DNA of 64,000 bases from Fimousia sp045616445 (GCA_045616445.1 JAZLGR010000012.1:35714-99713); one strand, 5' to 3'; positions 25,742 to 35,265 are shown, counted from the stretch's first letter. Notes: generated by a model from the letters alone, not told the origin. Made by a program: numbers and translations.

Positions 25742-28161
25742 CAAAGGACAAATTATATAAATTAATCGAACGCCATCCAATCTATATGGACGGCGCAACA
25801 GGAAGCAACCTGCAAAAAGCAGGCATGCCAACGGGCGTATGTCCGGAAGCTTGGATCTTAGAACATCCACAGGTGCTCATAGACCTGCAAAAAGCTTATG
25901 TAGAAGCCGGCACCAATATCTTATTCGCGCCAACCTTCGGCGGAAATCGCTTAAAACTTCGTGAATACGGCCTGGAAGATCGGATTGTAGAGATGAATAC
26001 AAAACTGGTGGCATTATCCAAAGAAGCTGCTGGGGAGCAGGCCTACGTTGCCGGTGATATCACCATGACCGGGGAAAGTCTTGCACCTATGGGCAATTTA
26101 GATTTCGAAGAGCTGGTGGATGTATATAAAGAACAGGCCAAAATCTGTGAGGAAGCAGGGGTAGACCTTTTCGTGGTGGAAACTATGATGAGTCTTGCAG
26201 AGACAAGAGCTGCCTTAATTGCTATCAAGGAAGTGTCTAAGCTACCTGTTATGATCTCCATGACCTTTGGGGAGGATGGCAGAACCTTATATGGCACTGA
26301 TCCGGTTACAGCAGTGGTTGTTTTACAGAGTTTAGGCGCAGATGTCATTGGCGTAAACTGTTCCACAGGCCCTGATGAGATGGCGAAGATTATCGCCCAG
26401 ATGAAAGCATTTGCCAATGTGCCACTCCTTGCAAAGCCAAATGCAGGACTTCCAAAGCTTGTAAACGGAAAAACAGTATATGACATGGGTCCGGAAGAAT
26501 TCGCATCCTTTGGCCCACTATTAGTAGAAGCAGGGGCTTCCATCCTGGGAGGCTGCTGCGGAACCACCCCGGAACACATCAAAGGGCTGGTGGATCGTAC
26601 CAAAGATATGGCTACGATTCAGCCATCCATGAAAAGAAGACGTGTCCTTGCATCGGAACGAAAAACATTGGAAATTGATATCGATGGCCCATTCCTGGTA
26701 ATCGGCGAGCGAATCAACCCAACCGGTAAAAAGTTATTGCAGGCATCCCTTCGAGAAGGAAGTATGGATGTGGTTGTGGAGATGGCTGAGGCGCAGGAAG
26801 AAAAGGGCGCAGATATTCTGGATGTGAACATGGGTATGAACGGAATTGACGAAAAATCCATGATGTTACGTGCAATAGATGAGATATCCCTCATATCTAA
26901 CCTGCCTTTGTGTATCGATTCCTCCCATGTGGACGTCATTGAGGCAGCTCTTCGCCGTTATCCGGGCAAAGCATTGATCAATTCCATCTCTCTGGAAAAG
27001 GAGAAATTCGAAAAACTCCTTCCTCTGGCGAAGAAATACGGTGCGATGTTCATTCTCCTTCCGTTATCAGATGCCGGATTACCAAAGAGTATTCATGAAA
27101 AAATTAATATTATCCATACGATAATGGAACGTGCCTTTGAACTGGGCATTCATAAAGAAGATATTGTAGTGGACGGTCTCGTTACAACCATCGGTGCCAA
27201 CAAAAAGGCAGCCCTTGAGACCATGGAAACCATTTCCTATTGTAAGCATGAGCTTGGACTTGCTACTGTTGGGGGACTGTCTAACATCTCCTTTGGTCTG
27301 CCGGAGCGTGCCAATGTGAACGCAGCATTTGTCACTATGGCTATTGCCAACGGACTTACCATGGCCATTGCCAATCCATCCTCAGACCTGATGATGAATG
27401 CGGCCTATGCCAGTGACTTGCTGTTAAATAAAGACCATGCTGACCTTCGCTATATCGACCGTATGGCTAAAATCAAGAATGACGGACATATTGTTGCAGC
27501 GGGGGCAGATCAGAATAAGAAGGAAACCTTAGATCCTTATCACTGTGTATTAAAGGGCAATAAGAATTCCATCATTACGGTAGTAAAAGAACGTCTTTCA
27601 CAGGGCAAAGCCCCAGGGGAAATCATCAATGATGAACTGATTCCGGCCATCAATGAAGTCGGAAAGCTATATGAAGCCCAGAAGTATTTCTTACCGCAGC
27701 TGATCAGCAGCGCGGAAACCATGAAAATGGCCATCGAGTACTTAGAACCGATGTTAGAAACCGGCGAAGAGGAAGAGCCGAAAGCCACTGTGATCATGGC
27801 AACCGTTGAGGGAGATATTCATGATATTGGAAAGAACTTAGTTGTTCTGATGCTGAAAAACTATGGCTTTCGTGTCTATGATCTGGGCAAGGATGTGGCA
27901 TGTGATCAGATCATTGCCAAAGCAAAGGAATTAGATGCTGACTTTATCGGTCTTTCTGCACTGATGACAACCACCATGATGCGTATGAAGGATGTGGTGG
28001 AAGCAGTAACAGCCAATGAATTAAAGGCGAAGGTTATCATCGGCGGTGCGGTAATTACCCAGAGCTTTGCCGATGAGATTGGGGCAGACGGCTATTCTTC
28101 CGATGCAGCCGACTGTGTCAAACTGGTACAACGATTATGTCAGGAAACAGGTAAAAAATAA
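25738..28161 (+). CDS. metH: Cobalamin-dependent methionine synthase without activation domain
   Basis: An 807-residue MetH: homocysteine-binding domain (YMDGATGSNLQ, zinc cysteines in NCSTG and GGCCGTTP), pterin-binding domain (GERINPTGKK, LDVNMG), and cobalamin-binding modules (cap helices, then DIHDIGKN with the axial His). E. coli MetH continues for about 350 more residues with the SAM-binding activation domain; that part is absent here. The small gene at 23398 may supply it. It transfers methyl from methyl-tetrahydrofolate to homocysteine and depends on the corrinoid that the 3.6-10.4 kb unit is proposed to import. Confidence 0.95.
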   Translation: MTKDKLYKLIERHPIYMDGATGSNLQKAGMPTGVCPEAWILEHPQVLIDLQKAYVEAGTNILFAPTFGGNRLKLREYGLEDRIVEMNTKLVALSKEAAGEQAYVAGDITMTGESLAPMGNLDFEELVDVYKEQAKICEEAGVDLFVVETMMSLAETRAALIAIKEVSKLPVMISMTFGEDGRTLYGTDPVTAVVVLQSLGADVIGVNCSTGPDEMAKIIAQMKAFANVPLLAKPNAGLPKLVNGKTVYDMGPEEFASFGPLLVEAGASILGGCCGTTPEHIKGLVDRTKDMATIQPSMKRRRVLASERKTLEIDIDGPFLVIGERINPTGKKLLQASLREGSMDVVVEMAEAQEEKGADILDVNMGMNGIDEKSMMLRAIDEISLISNLPLCIDSSHVDVIEAALRRYPGKALINSISLEKEKFEKLLPLAKKYGAMFILLPLSDAGLPKSIHEKINIIHTIMERAFELGIHKEDIVVDGLVTTIGANKKAALETMETISYCKHELGLATVGGLSNISFGLPERANVNAAFVTMAIANGLTMAIANPSSDLMMNAAYASDLLLNKDHADLRYIDRMAKIKNDGHIVAAGADQNKKETLDPYHCVLKGNKNSIITVVKERLSQGKAPGEIINDELIPAINEVGKLYEAQKYFLPQLISSAETMKMAIEYLEPMLETGEEEEPKATVIMATVEGDIHDIGKNLVVLMLKNYGFRVYDLGKDVACDQIIAKAKELDADFIGLSALMTTTMMRMKDVVEAVTANELKAKVIIGGAVITQSFADEIGADGYSSDAADCVKLVQRLCQETGKK

Positions 28162-28201
28162 TTATAAAATGTATAAAAATTGTACTTTTTTTGAAAATAT
28201 G

Positions 28202-28230
28202 TTGTTAATTTTTTAAAATAGGCATATTAT
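28202..28230 (+). promoter_or_regulatory. Promoter of the LCP gene
   Basis: TTGTTA and TATTAT separated by 17 bases, 33 bases before the start codon. Confidence 0.55.
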
Positions 28231-28263
28231 ATAGTTGTATGTAAATTTTTAAGGAGGAACAAA

Positions 28264-29562
28264 ATGAGCAAAAATATTATCTTAAAAGCGATTTTTGTCA
28301 TTTGTCTTTGTGTTTCTGTCGGCGTATGCGGCATCTGGGGTTACTATGATGCGATTATGGCGTCTTTAACAAGTAGTTCCACAGAAACAAAAACAAATAG
28401 CAATAATGAAGACTTAGTTTACACTGATGACGTAATTAACATCCTTGTAGTTGGTGCTGACAGACGTGCGAATGAAGTTGCGAATGGACGTTCTGACTCT
28501 ACAATGGTTGTTTCTGTAGATATGAAGAATGAACAGGTTAAGGTTACATCTCTCATGCGAGACATGTACATCGATATCCCTGGATATGGAATGGATAAAT
28601 TCAACTCTTCCTATTCTTATGGTGGTGTAGATTTATTATCCCAGACAATTGAGAATAACTTTGATATTAAGTTAGACGGTTATGTAATCGTTGACTTCTC
28701 ATCCTTTAAGAAGGTAATCAATAAGATCGGTGGTGTAACAGTTAACGTATCTGCGAAGGATGCAGCATACTTAAACAATGCAACTGGTACAACCGGCTTC
28801 ATCTTAAAACCAAAACATCGTTCCATCAAAGTTGGTAAACAGAAGTTAAATGGTGCACAGGCACTTGCATATTCCCGTATCCGTAAGGTAGTTCACCCAG
28901 TATTTGGTGATGGTGAATTCGGACGTTGTATGAGACAGCAGGAAGTAATTCAGTCCATTCTTAAGAAAGTTAAGAAACAGGATATGAAGACAATCCTTTC
29001 CATTGCAACAAGCATGATGAATGATGTATCCACTAACTTAGACTCTGCTCACATCAGAGCACTGATCAAAGCGGTTATGGACTTTGATACAGCTGAAATC
29101 GAATCTTTAAGACTTCCATATGAAGGCACTTACAAGATGGGTAGAAGACGTGGTATGTTCGTATTCCTCATCAACTTAGAAGCGAACAAAGCAAAATTAC
29201 AGAACTTCATCTACGGCATCGGTGATGATGATGCAGACTACTCCGTAGACTTTGGTACTGTTATGGAAGAAACTTCTGACGGAAGTACAGAAAGCTCTTC
29301 TTATAGAAATGAAGCATCTGTTTATACTACTACAGCTTCCCACGCTACAACCGCTGCTCCAAAGACAGAAAAGACAACTTCTGCAAAAACAGAAAAGACA
29401 ACAGCAGCAACAGAAGAGAAAACAACAGCTGCAACAGAAGAAAAGACAACAGCTGCAACAGAAGAAAAAACAACAGCTCAGAAGGAAGAGAAGACTACAG
29501 CTCAGAAAGAAGATAAAACAACTGCAGCACCTTCTGAACCGGAAGAAAAATCTGCTGATTAA
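28264..29562 (+). CDS. LytR-CpsA-Psr (LCP) family wall ligase with repeat tail
   Basis: A 432-residue type II membrane protein: N-terminal membrane segment (residues 8-28), then the LCP domain with ILVVGADRR, RSDSTMVVSVD, the Arg/Asp stretch SLMRDMYIDIPG and GAQALAYSRIR. LCP enzymes move wall teichoic acid or other glycopolymers from lipid carrier to peptidoglycan. The C-terminal 85 residues are low complexity, built from units like KTTAATEE and KTTAQKEE, repeated about eight times. The tail is likely surface exposed. The ribosome site is AAGGAGG. A terminator follows. Confidence 0.93.
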   Translation: MSKNIILKAIFVICLCVSVGVCGIWGYYDAIMASLTSSSTETKTNSNNEDLVYTDDVINILVVGADRRANEVANGRSDSTMVVSVDMKNEQVKVTSLMRDMYIDIPGYGMDKFNSSYSYGGVDLLSQTIENNFDIKLDGYVIVDFSSFKKVINKIGGVTVNVSAKDAAYLNNATGTTGFILKPKHRSIKVGKQKLNGAQALAYSRIRKVVHPVFGDGEFGRCMRQQEVIQSILKKVKKQDMKTILSIATSMMNDVSTNLDSAHIRALIKAVMDFDTAEIESLRLPYEGTYKMGRRRGMFVFLINLEANKAKLQNFIYGIGDDDADYSVDFGTVMEETSDGSTESSSYRNEASVYTTTASHATTAAPKTEKTTSAKTEKTTAATEEKTTAATEEKTTAATEEKTTAQKEEKTTAQKEDKTTAAPSEPEEKSAD

Positions 29563-29577
29563 TATGAAACAACAATT

Positions 29578-29609
29578 AAACTACCGCATAGCAATATGCG
29601 GTAGTTTTT
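29578..29609 (+). terminator. Intrinsic terminator after LCP gene
   Basis: AAACTACCGCATA pairs with TATGCGGTAGTTT and is followed by TT and a short AT-rich run. Confidence 0.88.
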
Positions 29610-29645
29610 ATAGGTGTATGCTTTAATATTAAACCAAGTGTATTC

Positions 29646-29674
29646 TTGACATTGTATAGTCAAATTGATACAAT
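29646..29674 (+). promoter_or_regulatory. Promoter of ilvN-ilvC
   Basis: Consensus TTGACA, 17-base spacer, TACAAT; 33 bases before the ilvN start codon. Confidence 0.75.
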
Positions 29675-29706
29675 AATAGTTAGCGAAATGTAAAGGGGAA
29701 TTGAAA

Positions 29707-30204
29707 ATGAAGAAAAAGACTTTCTCTATTTTAGTTGATGATACTCCTGGTGTATTAAGCCGAGTAGCTGGTTTATTCACAAGACGTGGATACAACATTG
29801 ACAGTATCTCTGCAGGAGTAACACACAATCCAAAGTATACACGAATCACTGTTGTAACATCTGGAGATGATATCATTCTCGAACAGATTGAAAAACAGAT
29901 TCAGAAATTAGTAGACGTTGTTTCCATCATGGTATTAGATGATGAAACTGCAGTTAAACGAGAACTGATCTTAGTGAAGGTTGCTGCAGGCAAGAAAGAA
30001 AAGCAGGAAATCATCGCCATCGCTGACATTTTCCGTGCGAAGATTGTTGATGTTAGCAAAGAATCTCTCATCATCGAACTGACAGGTAACAACAATAAGA
30101 TCACAGCTTTCCTTGAATTGCTGGATGGATTTGACATCCTTGAACTTGTACGTACTGGTATCACTGGACTTGGACGAGGTCAGAATGTCGCAACAATTGA
30201 GTAA
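29707..30204 (+). CDS. ilvN: Acetolactate synthase small (regulatory) subunit
   Basis: A 165-residue ACT-domain protein: FSILVDDTPGVLSRVAGLFT and RRGYNIDSISAG with the valine-site residues, then the second IlvN domain (ELILVKV, IIELTGNNNKI). It regulates acetolactate synthase by valine feedback. I prefer ATG 29707 (AAGGGG eight bases upstream) over the in-frame TTG at 29701. The catalytic subunit gene ilvB is not adjacent; ilvC follows after 112 bases. That gap holds a weak GGTTAGAA/TTCTAATC hairpin and an AT-rich tract, but no clear T-box or leader peptide. Confidence 0.94.
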   Translation: MKKKTFSILVDDTPGVLSRVAGLFTRRGYNIDSISAGVTHNPKYTRITVVTSGDDIILEQIEKQIQKLVDVVSIMVLDDETAVKRELILVKVAAGKKEKQEIIAIADIFRAKIVDVSKESLIIELTGNNNKITAFLELLDGFDILELVRTGITGLGRGQNVATIE

Positions 30205-30316
30205 TACTTAGGGCAATTTAATTTTGATAAATTACTCTGATTTTACTGGTTAGAACCTGCCGATTCTAATCGAATATATATTTTTATTTTTATTATAAAT
30301 TAGGAGGAATAAAATA

Positions 30317-31336
30317 ATGGCAAACATTTATTATCAGGAAGATTGTAACTTAGCAGCTTTAGATGGAAAAACAATCGCTGTAATTGGTTACGGTTCCCAG
30401 GGACATGCACACGCATTAAACGCAAAAGAATCTGGATGTCACGTAATCATCGGTTTATATGAAGGTTCCAGATCCTGGGCTAAAGCTGAAGCTCAGGGAT
30501 TTGAAGTATATACAGCAGCAGAAGCAGCTAAAAAAGCTGACATCATCATGATCTTAATCAACGATGAAAAACAGGCTGCATTATACAAAGAATCCATCGA
30601 ACCAAACTTAGAAGAAGGCAATATGTTAATGTTCGCTCACGGCTTCAACGTACACTTTGGTTTAATCAACCCACCAGCTGGTATCGACGTAACAATGATC
30701 GCTCCTAAAGGACCTGGTCATACAGTACGTTCCGAATATCAGGAAGGCAAAGGTGTTCCTTGTTTAGTAGCTGTTGAAAGAGATGAATCCGGTAAAGCTT
30801 TAGATATTGCTTTAGCTTACGCTTTAGCAATCGGTGGAGCAAGAGCTGGTGTTCTTGAAACAACATTCAGAACAGAAACAGAAACAGACCTTTTCGGTGA
30901 ACAGGCTGTACTTTGTGGTGGTGTTTGTGCATTAATGCAGGCTGGTTTCGAAACATTAGTAGAAGCTGGTTACGATGAAAGAAATGCTTACTTCGAATGT
31001 ATCCACGAAATGAAGTTAATCGTAGACTTAATCTACCAGAGTGGTTTCGCTGGTATGAGATATTCCATCTCCAACACAGCTGAATACGGCGATTACATCA
31101 CAGGACCAAAAATCATCACAGAAGATACAAAGAAAGCTATGAAGAAAGTATTATCCGATATCCAGGATGGTACATTCGCTAAAGACTTCTTATTAGACAT
31201 GTCCGCAGCTGGTGGTCAGGCTCATTTCCGTGCTATGCGTAAATTAGCTTCCGAACACATTTCTGAAAAAGTTGGCGAAGATATCCGTAAACTTTACAGC
31301 TGGAACAACGAAGAAGACAAATTAATCAACAACTAA
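30317..31336 (+). CDS. ilvC: Ketol-acid reductoisomerase (class I)
   Basis: A 339-residue class I enzyme: NADPH motif GYGSQGHAHALN and C-terminal Glu/Asp-rich helices (ETETDLFGEQAVLCGG) that bind two magnesium ions. It catalyses isomerisation and reduction of acetolactate in valine and isoleucine synthesis. Codon bias is extreme (TTA, GCT, GGT, AAA), so expression is high. Ribosome site AGGAGG. A strong terminator ends the ilvN-ilvC unit. Confidence 0.97.
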   Translation: MANIYYQEDCNLAALDGKTIAVIGYGSQGHAHALNAKESGCHVIIGLYEGSRSWAKAEAQGFEVYTAAEAAKKADIIMILINDEKQAALYKESIEPNLEEGNMLMFAHGFNVHFGLINPPAGIDVTMIAPKGPGHTVRSEYQEGKGVPCLVAVERDESGKALDIALAYALAIGGARAGVLETTFRTETETDLFGEQAVLCGGVCALMQAGFETLVEAGYDERNAYFECIHEMKLIVDLIYQSGFAGMRYSISNTAEYGDYITGPKIITEDTKKAMKKVLSDIQDGTFAKDFLLDMSAAGGQAHFRAMRKLASEHISEKVGEDIRKLYSWNNEEDKLINN

Positions 31337-31366
31337 TTTGATTCTTCCATCAGAATGATTATATTT

Positions 31367-31401
31367 AGAGCTCATAATATTCATTATGAGCTCTTTTTTT
31401 A
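31367..31401 (+). terminator. Intrinsic terminator after ilvC
   Basis: AGAGCTCATAAT pairs perfectly with ATTATGAGCTCT and is followed by seven T. Confidence 0.92.
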
Positions 31402-31424
31402 TAGTTTTTATATACTCTTTGTAG

Positions 31425-31430
31425 TATAAT
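31425..31430 (+). promoter_or_regulatory. -10 element for pyrB-pyrI
   Basis: TATAAT lies 44 bases before the pyrB start; the -35 (TAGTTT region) is weak. No PyrR-type antiterminator hairpin is visible in the short leader. Confidence 0.4.
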
Positions 31431-31473
31431 TACATAGATAATATGAATTTCTACGTCTATTTAGGAGGAACAT

Positions 31474-32391
31474 ATGAGACATTTGATGAGCCCTCTCGAT
31501 TTTACAGTCGAAGAGTTAGATGAATTAATTAAGGTTGCCCAGGATATTGAATCACATCCTGATAAATATGCACATGCATGTGCAGGTAAGAAGCTTGCTA
31601 CCTGTTTCTATGAACCAAGTACAAGAACAAGATTAAGTCACGAAGCAGCGATGCTGAATTTAGGCGGAAGCATCATGGGATTTTCTGACGCAGGATCTTC
31701 TTCAGCAAAGAAGGGAGAAAGTGTGGCAGATACCATCCGTACAATTTCCTGCTACGCTGACATTTGCGCCATGAGACATCCGAAGGAAGGTGCTCCTATG
31801 GTAGCAGCAAAGCACTCCAGAATTCCAGTCATTAATGCAGGTGACGGTGGACATCAGCATCCAACACAGACGTTGACAGATCTGCTTACTATCAAGAATG
31901 AGACAGGTCGATTAGATCATCTTACCATTGGTCTTTGTGGGGACTTAAAGTTTGGCCGTACCGTTCATTCTCTGATCCATGCACTGGTACGCTACGAAGG
32001 TATTCGTTTCGTACTGATTTCCCCAGAAGAATTAAGACTTCCAAGCTACATTCGTGAAGATGTATTAGATAAGACCGAAACACCATATGAAGAAGTAGTG
32101 AAGTTAGAAGAAGCACTTCCAGAGCTTGACATTCTCTATATGACACGTGTTCAGAAGGAGCGTTTCTTTAATGAAGACGATTACTTAAAGATGAAGGATT
32201 TCTACATTCTGAACGCTGAAAAGATGAAGCTGGCTAAGGATGATATGTTCGTATTACATCCACTCCCACGTGTCAATGAGATTTCTGTGGATGTGGATAA
32301 CGATCCAAGAGCAGCATACTTCAGACAGGCACAGAATGGTGTATATATCCGTATGGCACTGATTCTTAAGTTATTGGAAATCACAGTATAG
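31474..32391 (+). CDS. pyrB: Aspartate carbamoyltransferase catalytic chain
   Basis: A 305-residue enzyme with the carbamoyl phosphate site FYEPSTRTRLSHE, the 80s loop SSSAKKGES, HPTQTLTDLLT and the aspartate loop ending HPLPRVNEI. First committed step of pyrimidine synthesis. Ribosome site AGGAGG. It is followed 12 bases later by the regulatory chain gene, so the product is an allosteric PyrBI holoenzyme like that of enterobacteria, not the free trimer of Bacillus. Confidence 0.97.
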   Translation: MRHLMSPLDFTVEELDELIKVAQDIESHPDKYAHACAGKKLATCFYEPSTRTRLSHEAAMLNLGGSIMGFSDAGSSSAKKGESVADTIRTISCYADICAMRHPKEGAPMVAAKHSRIPVINAGDGGHQHPTQTLTDLLTIKNETGRLDHLTIGLCGDLKFGRTVHSLIHALVRYEGIRFVLISPEELRLPSYIREDVLDKTETPYEEVVKLEEALPELDILYMTRVQKERFFNEDDYLKMKDFYILNAEKMKLAKDDMFVLHPLPRVNEISVDVDNDPRAAYFRQAQNGVYIRMALILKLLEITV

Positions 32392-32402
32392 GAGAAGAGA
32401 AT

Positions 32403-32852
32403 ATGGCAAATACATTAAGCGTAGGACGTATTGAAGAAGGGTTTGTACTTGACCACATCAAAGCTGGCAAGAGCATGGATATCTATAAGTATCTTCATCT
32501 TGATGAATTAGATTGTTGTGTAGCAATCATTAAGAATGCTAAAAGCAATGCCATGGGTAAGAAGGATATTATGAAGATTGAATGTCCAATCGATGGTATG
32601 GATCTTGATGTGATCGGTTTCATTGATCACAATATCACTGTGAACATCATTAAGAATGCAGAAGTAGTGGAGAAGAAGGAATTACGTCTTCCTAAGAAGA
32701 TTAAGAATGTCATCAACTGTCGTAATCCACGTTGTATCACATCCATTGAACAGGAATTAGAACAGGTATTCGTTCTCACAGACCCTGTGAAAGAGACATA
32801 CCGTTGTGAGTATTGTGAAGAGGCTTATAGAGGAAGACTCGCAAAAAGATAG
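32403..32852 (+). CDS. pyrI: Aspartate carbamoyltransferase regulatory chain
   Basis: A 149-residue protein with the nucleotide-binding N-terminal domain (GRIEEGFVLDHI, GKSMDIYKYL) and four zinc cysteines in two pairs (CRNPRC and CEYC) that contact PyrB. It confers control by CTP and ATP. It lies directly after pyrB and 30 bases before argF. Confidence 0.97.
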   Translation: MANTLSVGRIEEGFVLDHIKAGKSMDIYKYLHLDELDCCVAIIKNAKSNAMGKKDIMKIECPIDGMDLDVIGFIDHNITVNIIKNAEVVEKKELRLPKKIKNVINCRNPRCITSIEQELEQVFVLTDPVKETYRCEYCEEAYRGRLAKR

Positions 32853-32882
32853 GGTAAAATATAGATAGGAAGGTTAATTAAT

Positions 32883-33875
32883 ATGAATTTAAAAGGACGT
32901 CATTTTCTGACATTAAAGGATTTTACTCCAGAAGAAATCATCTATTTACTGGATTTATCCGCAGAATTAAAAGCAAAGAAGAAGAGCAGAACTCCAATCA
33001 AAAACTGGGAAGGACAGAATGTTGCATTAATTTTCGAAAAGAACTCCACAAGAACACGTTGTTCTTTTGAAGTGGCTGCACATGATATGGGTATGGGAAC
33101 GACATACTTAGATCCAAAGAGCTCCCAGATTGGTAAAAAAGAAAGCATCGCAGATACTGCAAGAGTGTTAGGACGTATGTTCGATGGTATCGAATACCGA
33201 GGTTTTGAACAGACCATCGTAGAAGAGCTTGCTAAATATGCAGGTGTTCCTGTATGGAACGGCTTAACCAACGAATTCCATCCAACACAGATGTTAGCTG
33301 ATATGTTAACAGTAAGAGAACATTTTGGCAAATTAAAAGGCTTAAAGCTTGTATACATGGGTGATGCCAGATACAATATGGCAAACTCCTATATGGTAGT
33401 TTGTTCCAAATTAGGTCTTGATTTTGTTGCATGTGCACCTAAGGCTTACTTCCCAGATCCAGAATTAGTAAAAATCTGTGAAGGATATGCTGCAGAATCT
33501 GGTTCCACAATCACACTAACAGAAGATGCGATGGCAGGCTCTAAGGATGCAGATATCATCTGTACAGATGTTTGGGTTTCCATGGGCGAACCTGATGAAG
33601 TTTGGGAAGAACGTATTCGCGATTTATCCCCATATAAAGTAACTATGGACATCATGAAGAATGCTGGTCCAGATTCCATTTTCTTACATTGTTTACCAGC
33701 GTTCCATGACTTAAAGACAGTCATTGGAAAAGAGATGGGTGAACGTTTCAATTTCACAGATATGGAAGTAACTGACGAAGTATTCGAAAGTGCACAGTCT
33801 AAAGTATTTGACGAAGCAGAGAACAGAATGCATACCATCAAAGCGGTTATGGTTGCAACTATGCCAGAATCTTAA
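32883..33875 (+). CDS. argF: Ornithine carbamoyltransferase
   Basis: A 330-residue enzyme: carbamoyl phosphate motif FEKNSTRTRCSFEV, HPTQ and HCLPAFHD, the ornithine-binding loop with the reactive Cys. It makes citrulline from ornithine. Length and sequence could also fit the catabolic enzyme (arcB), but arcA and arcC are not nearby. It follows pyrB-pyrI in the same direction, so both carbamoyl phosphate consumers could share a transcript. Ribosome site AGGAAGG. Confidence 0.93.
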   Translation: MNLKGRHFLTLKDFTPEEIIYLLDLSAELKAKKKSRTPIKNWEGQNVALIFEKNSTRTRCSFEVAAHDMGMGTTYLDPKSSQIGKKESIADTARVLGRMFDGIEYRGFEQTIVEELAKYAGVPVWNGLTNEFHPTQMLADMLTVREHFGKLKGLKLVYMGDARYNMANSYMVVCSKLGLDFVACAPKAYFPDPELVKICEGYAAESGSTITLTEDAMAGSKDADIICTDVWVSMGEPDEVWEERIRDLSPYKVTMDIMKNAGPDSIFLHCLPAFHDLKTVIGKEMGERFNFTDMEVTDEVFESAQSKVFDEAENRMHTIKAVMVATMPES

Positions 33876-33930
33876 TCGTTCATTTGAGTTTCATATCATT
33901 GGAATGATTCAGACATTTAAATAGTAAAAC

Positions 33931-33968
33931 AAAAGCATGTAGACCATTTTTGATTTACATGCTTTTTT
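33931..33968 (+). terminator. Intrinsic terminator after argF
   Basis: AAAAGCATGTA pairs with TACATGCTTTT and ends in TT. The rest of the 286-base gap to 34162 has a TATAAT-like element near 34010 and AT-rich sequence but no gene I can support. Confidence 0.85.
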
Positions 33969-34161
33969 ATGTTTAAGAGAAATCCTTGCATGTTTTTACC
34001 AGATAGGCTATAATAGAAGAGGAATCAATCTATACGCGAAATACCGATTTAAATTATAGATAGGGTGATAAATGGGGTATAAGAGAGGTTTTTCAACATT
34101 TTATTAAACTATCTTCTTTCCTGCGCTGTTTCATCGTAACCCGCTCTAGAAAGGAATTTTT

Positions 34162-35250
34162 ATGGCTGACATCAAATCTTATCATGAGAAAAAATATATT
34201 GAGAACACATTGAAGCTTCGTGAGCTTCTTGGTACGCTGCCTCCTTACGCCAAGGAATATTTTCGTGCCATCGAGACAACAACAACGGTAAAAACAAGAA
34301 TTGCCTATGCCTACGATTTAAGGGTCTTCTTCTCTTTTCTGATGGCCTGTAATCCAGTGTATAAAAACTATCAGATTACCGATTTTAAGCCTTCTGACTT
34401 AGATTCCCTCCAGTCCGTGGATTTGGAAGAATATATGGAATATCTAAAGGTTTATGTGTCAGAATCGGATCATAAGGCGATGTTGAACACAGAAAGGGGC
34501 ATTTTCCGTAAGATGTCTGCATTAAGAAGTTTCTATGCCTATTACTTCAAAAGACAGCTTATTTTGACGAATCCGACCCTTCTGGTGGATATGCCCAGAA
34601 TTCATGAGAAGAATATCATTCGCTTAGAGCCTGATGAGGTGGCAAGCTTACTTGATCACATCGAAAATGCCGGTAATGAGCTTACAGGACAGCGAAAAGC
34701 TTATTATGAGAAGACTAAGGTTCGAGATTTTGCCATAGTTACCTTATTATTGGGAACTGGCCTTCGAGTTTCTGAACTTGTAGGACTTGATTTGAATGAC
34801 GTGGATTTTCGCAATAATGGTCTTCATGTCATCAGAAAAGGAAATAAGGAGATGATTGTCTATTTTGGTGAAGAGGTTGAGGAAGCTTTGCTTCATTATA
34901 TAGAGACGGACCGTGCAGATATCATCCCTGTTCCAGGTCATGAGAATGCCTTGTTTTTCTCCATGCAGAGAAAGCGTATCGGTGTCCAGGCAGTACAGAA
35001 TCTGGTGAAAAAGTATGCCAGAGAGGTTACACCCCTTAAGAAGATTACGCCACACAAATTACGATCCACCTATGGTACCACATTGTATCAGGAGACCGAT
35101 GACATCTACCTTGTAGCTGAGGTTTTAGGCCATAACGACGTGAATACAACAAGAAAGCATTATGCGGCTATGTCCGATCAGAAACGCCGATATGCGGCCA
35201 ATAAAGTGACATTAAGAGAAAAAAACAGCAAAAAAAATCCTGAAGAGTAA
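34162..35250 (+). CDS. Tyrosine recombinase (XerC/XerD-like)
   Basis: A 362-residue integrase-fold protein. The N-terminal SAM-like domain is in residues 20-140. The catalytic domain has the first Arg in GTGLRVSELVG, HKLR (His and second Arg), GHNDVNTTRKHY (last His and the nucleophile Tyr). This is the complete catalytic set. The N-terminal extension and length are somewhat long for XerC or XerD (about 300). No attachment sites, excisionase or phage genes are near, so it looks like a resident recombinase with a housekeeping or unknown role. Ribosome site AAAGGAA. Confidence 0.88.
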   Translation: MADIKSYHEKKYIENTLKLRELLGTLPPYAKEYFRAIETTTTVKTRIAYAYDLRVFFSFLMACNPVYKNYQITDFKPSDLDSLQSVDLEEYMEYLKVYVSESDHKAMLNTERGIFRKMSALRSFYAYYFKRQLILTNPTLLVDMPRIHEKNIIRLEPDEVASLLDHIENAGNELTGQRKAYYEKTKVRDFAIVTLLLGTGLRVSELVGLDLNDVDFRNNGLHVIRKGNKEMIVYFGEEVEEALLHYIETDRADIIPVPGHENALFFSMQRKRIGVQAVQNLVKKYAREVTPLKKITPHKLRSTYGTTLYQETDDIYLVAEVLGHNDVNTTRKHYAAMSDQKRRYAANKVTLREKNSKKNPEE

Positions 35251-35265
35251 TTTCTTCAGGATTTT
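35235..35265. terminator. Bidirectional terminator overlapping the recombinase stop
   Basis: AAAATCCTGAAGA pairs with TCTTCAGGATTT and has T or A runs on both sides. It contains the stop codon of the recombinase gene and serves the convergent kinase-like gene. Confidence 0.8.

Noticed and set aside
29300..29555. CRISPR-like repeats
   Set aside because: Repeats are in-frame codon repeats of the LCP protein tail without spacers.
29252..29626. Gln/Lys-rich 124-codon frame
   Set aside because: Frame-shifted reading of the LCP repeat tail; no ribosome site or family similarity.
30205..30316. T-box or attenuator before ilvC
   Set aside because: Only a weak eight-base stem; no T-box sequence or leader peptide.
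34073..34108. Eleven-codon open frame before the recombinase gene, as a leader peptide
   Set aside because: No regulatory codon pattern or attenuator hairpin; too short to support.
34162..35250. Tyrosine recombinase as sign of an integrated element
   Set aside because: Flanks are housekeeping genes, and no att repeats, tRNA or phage genes are seen.
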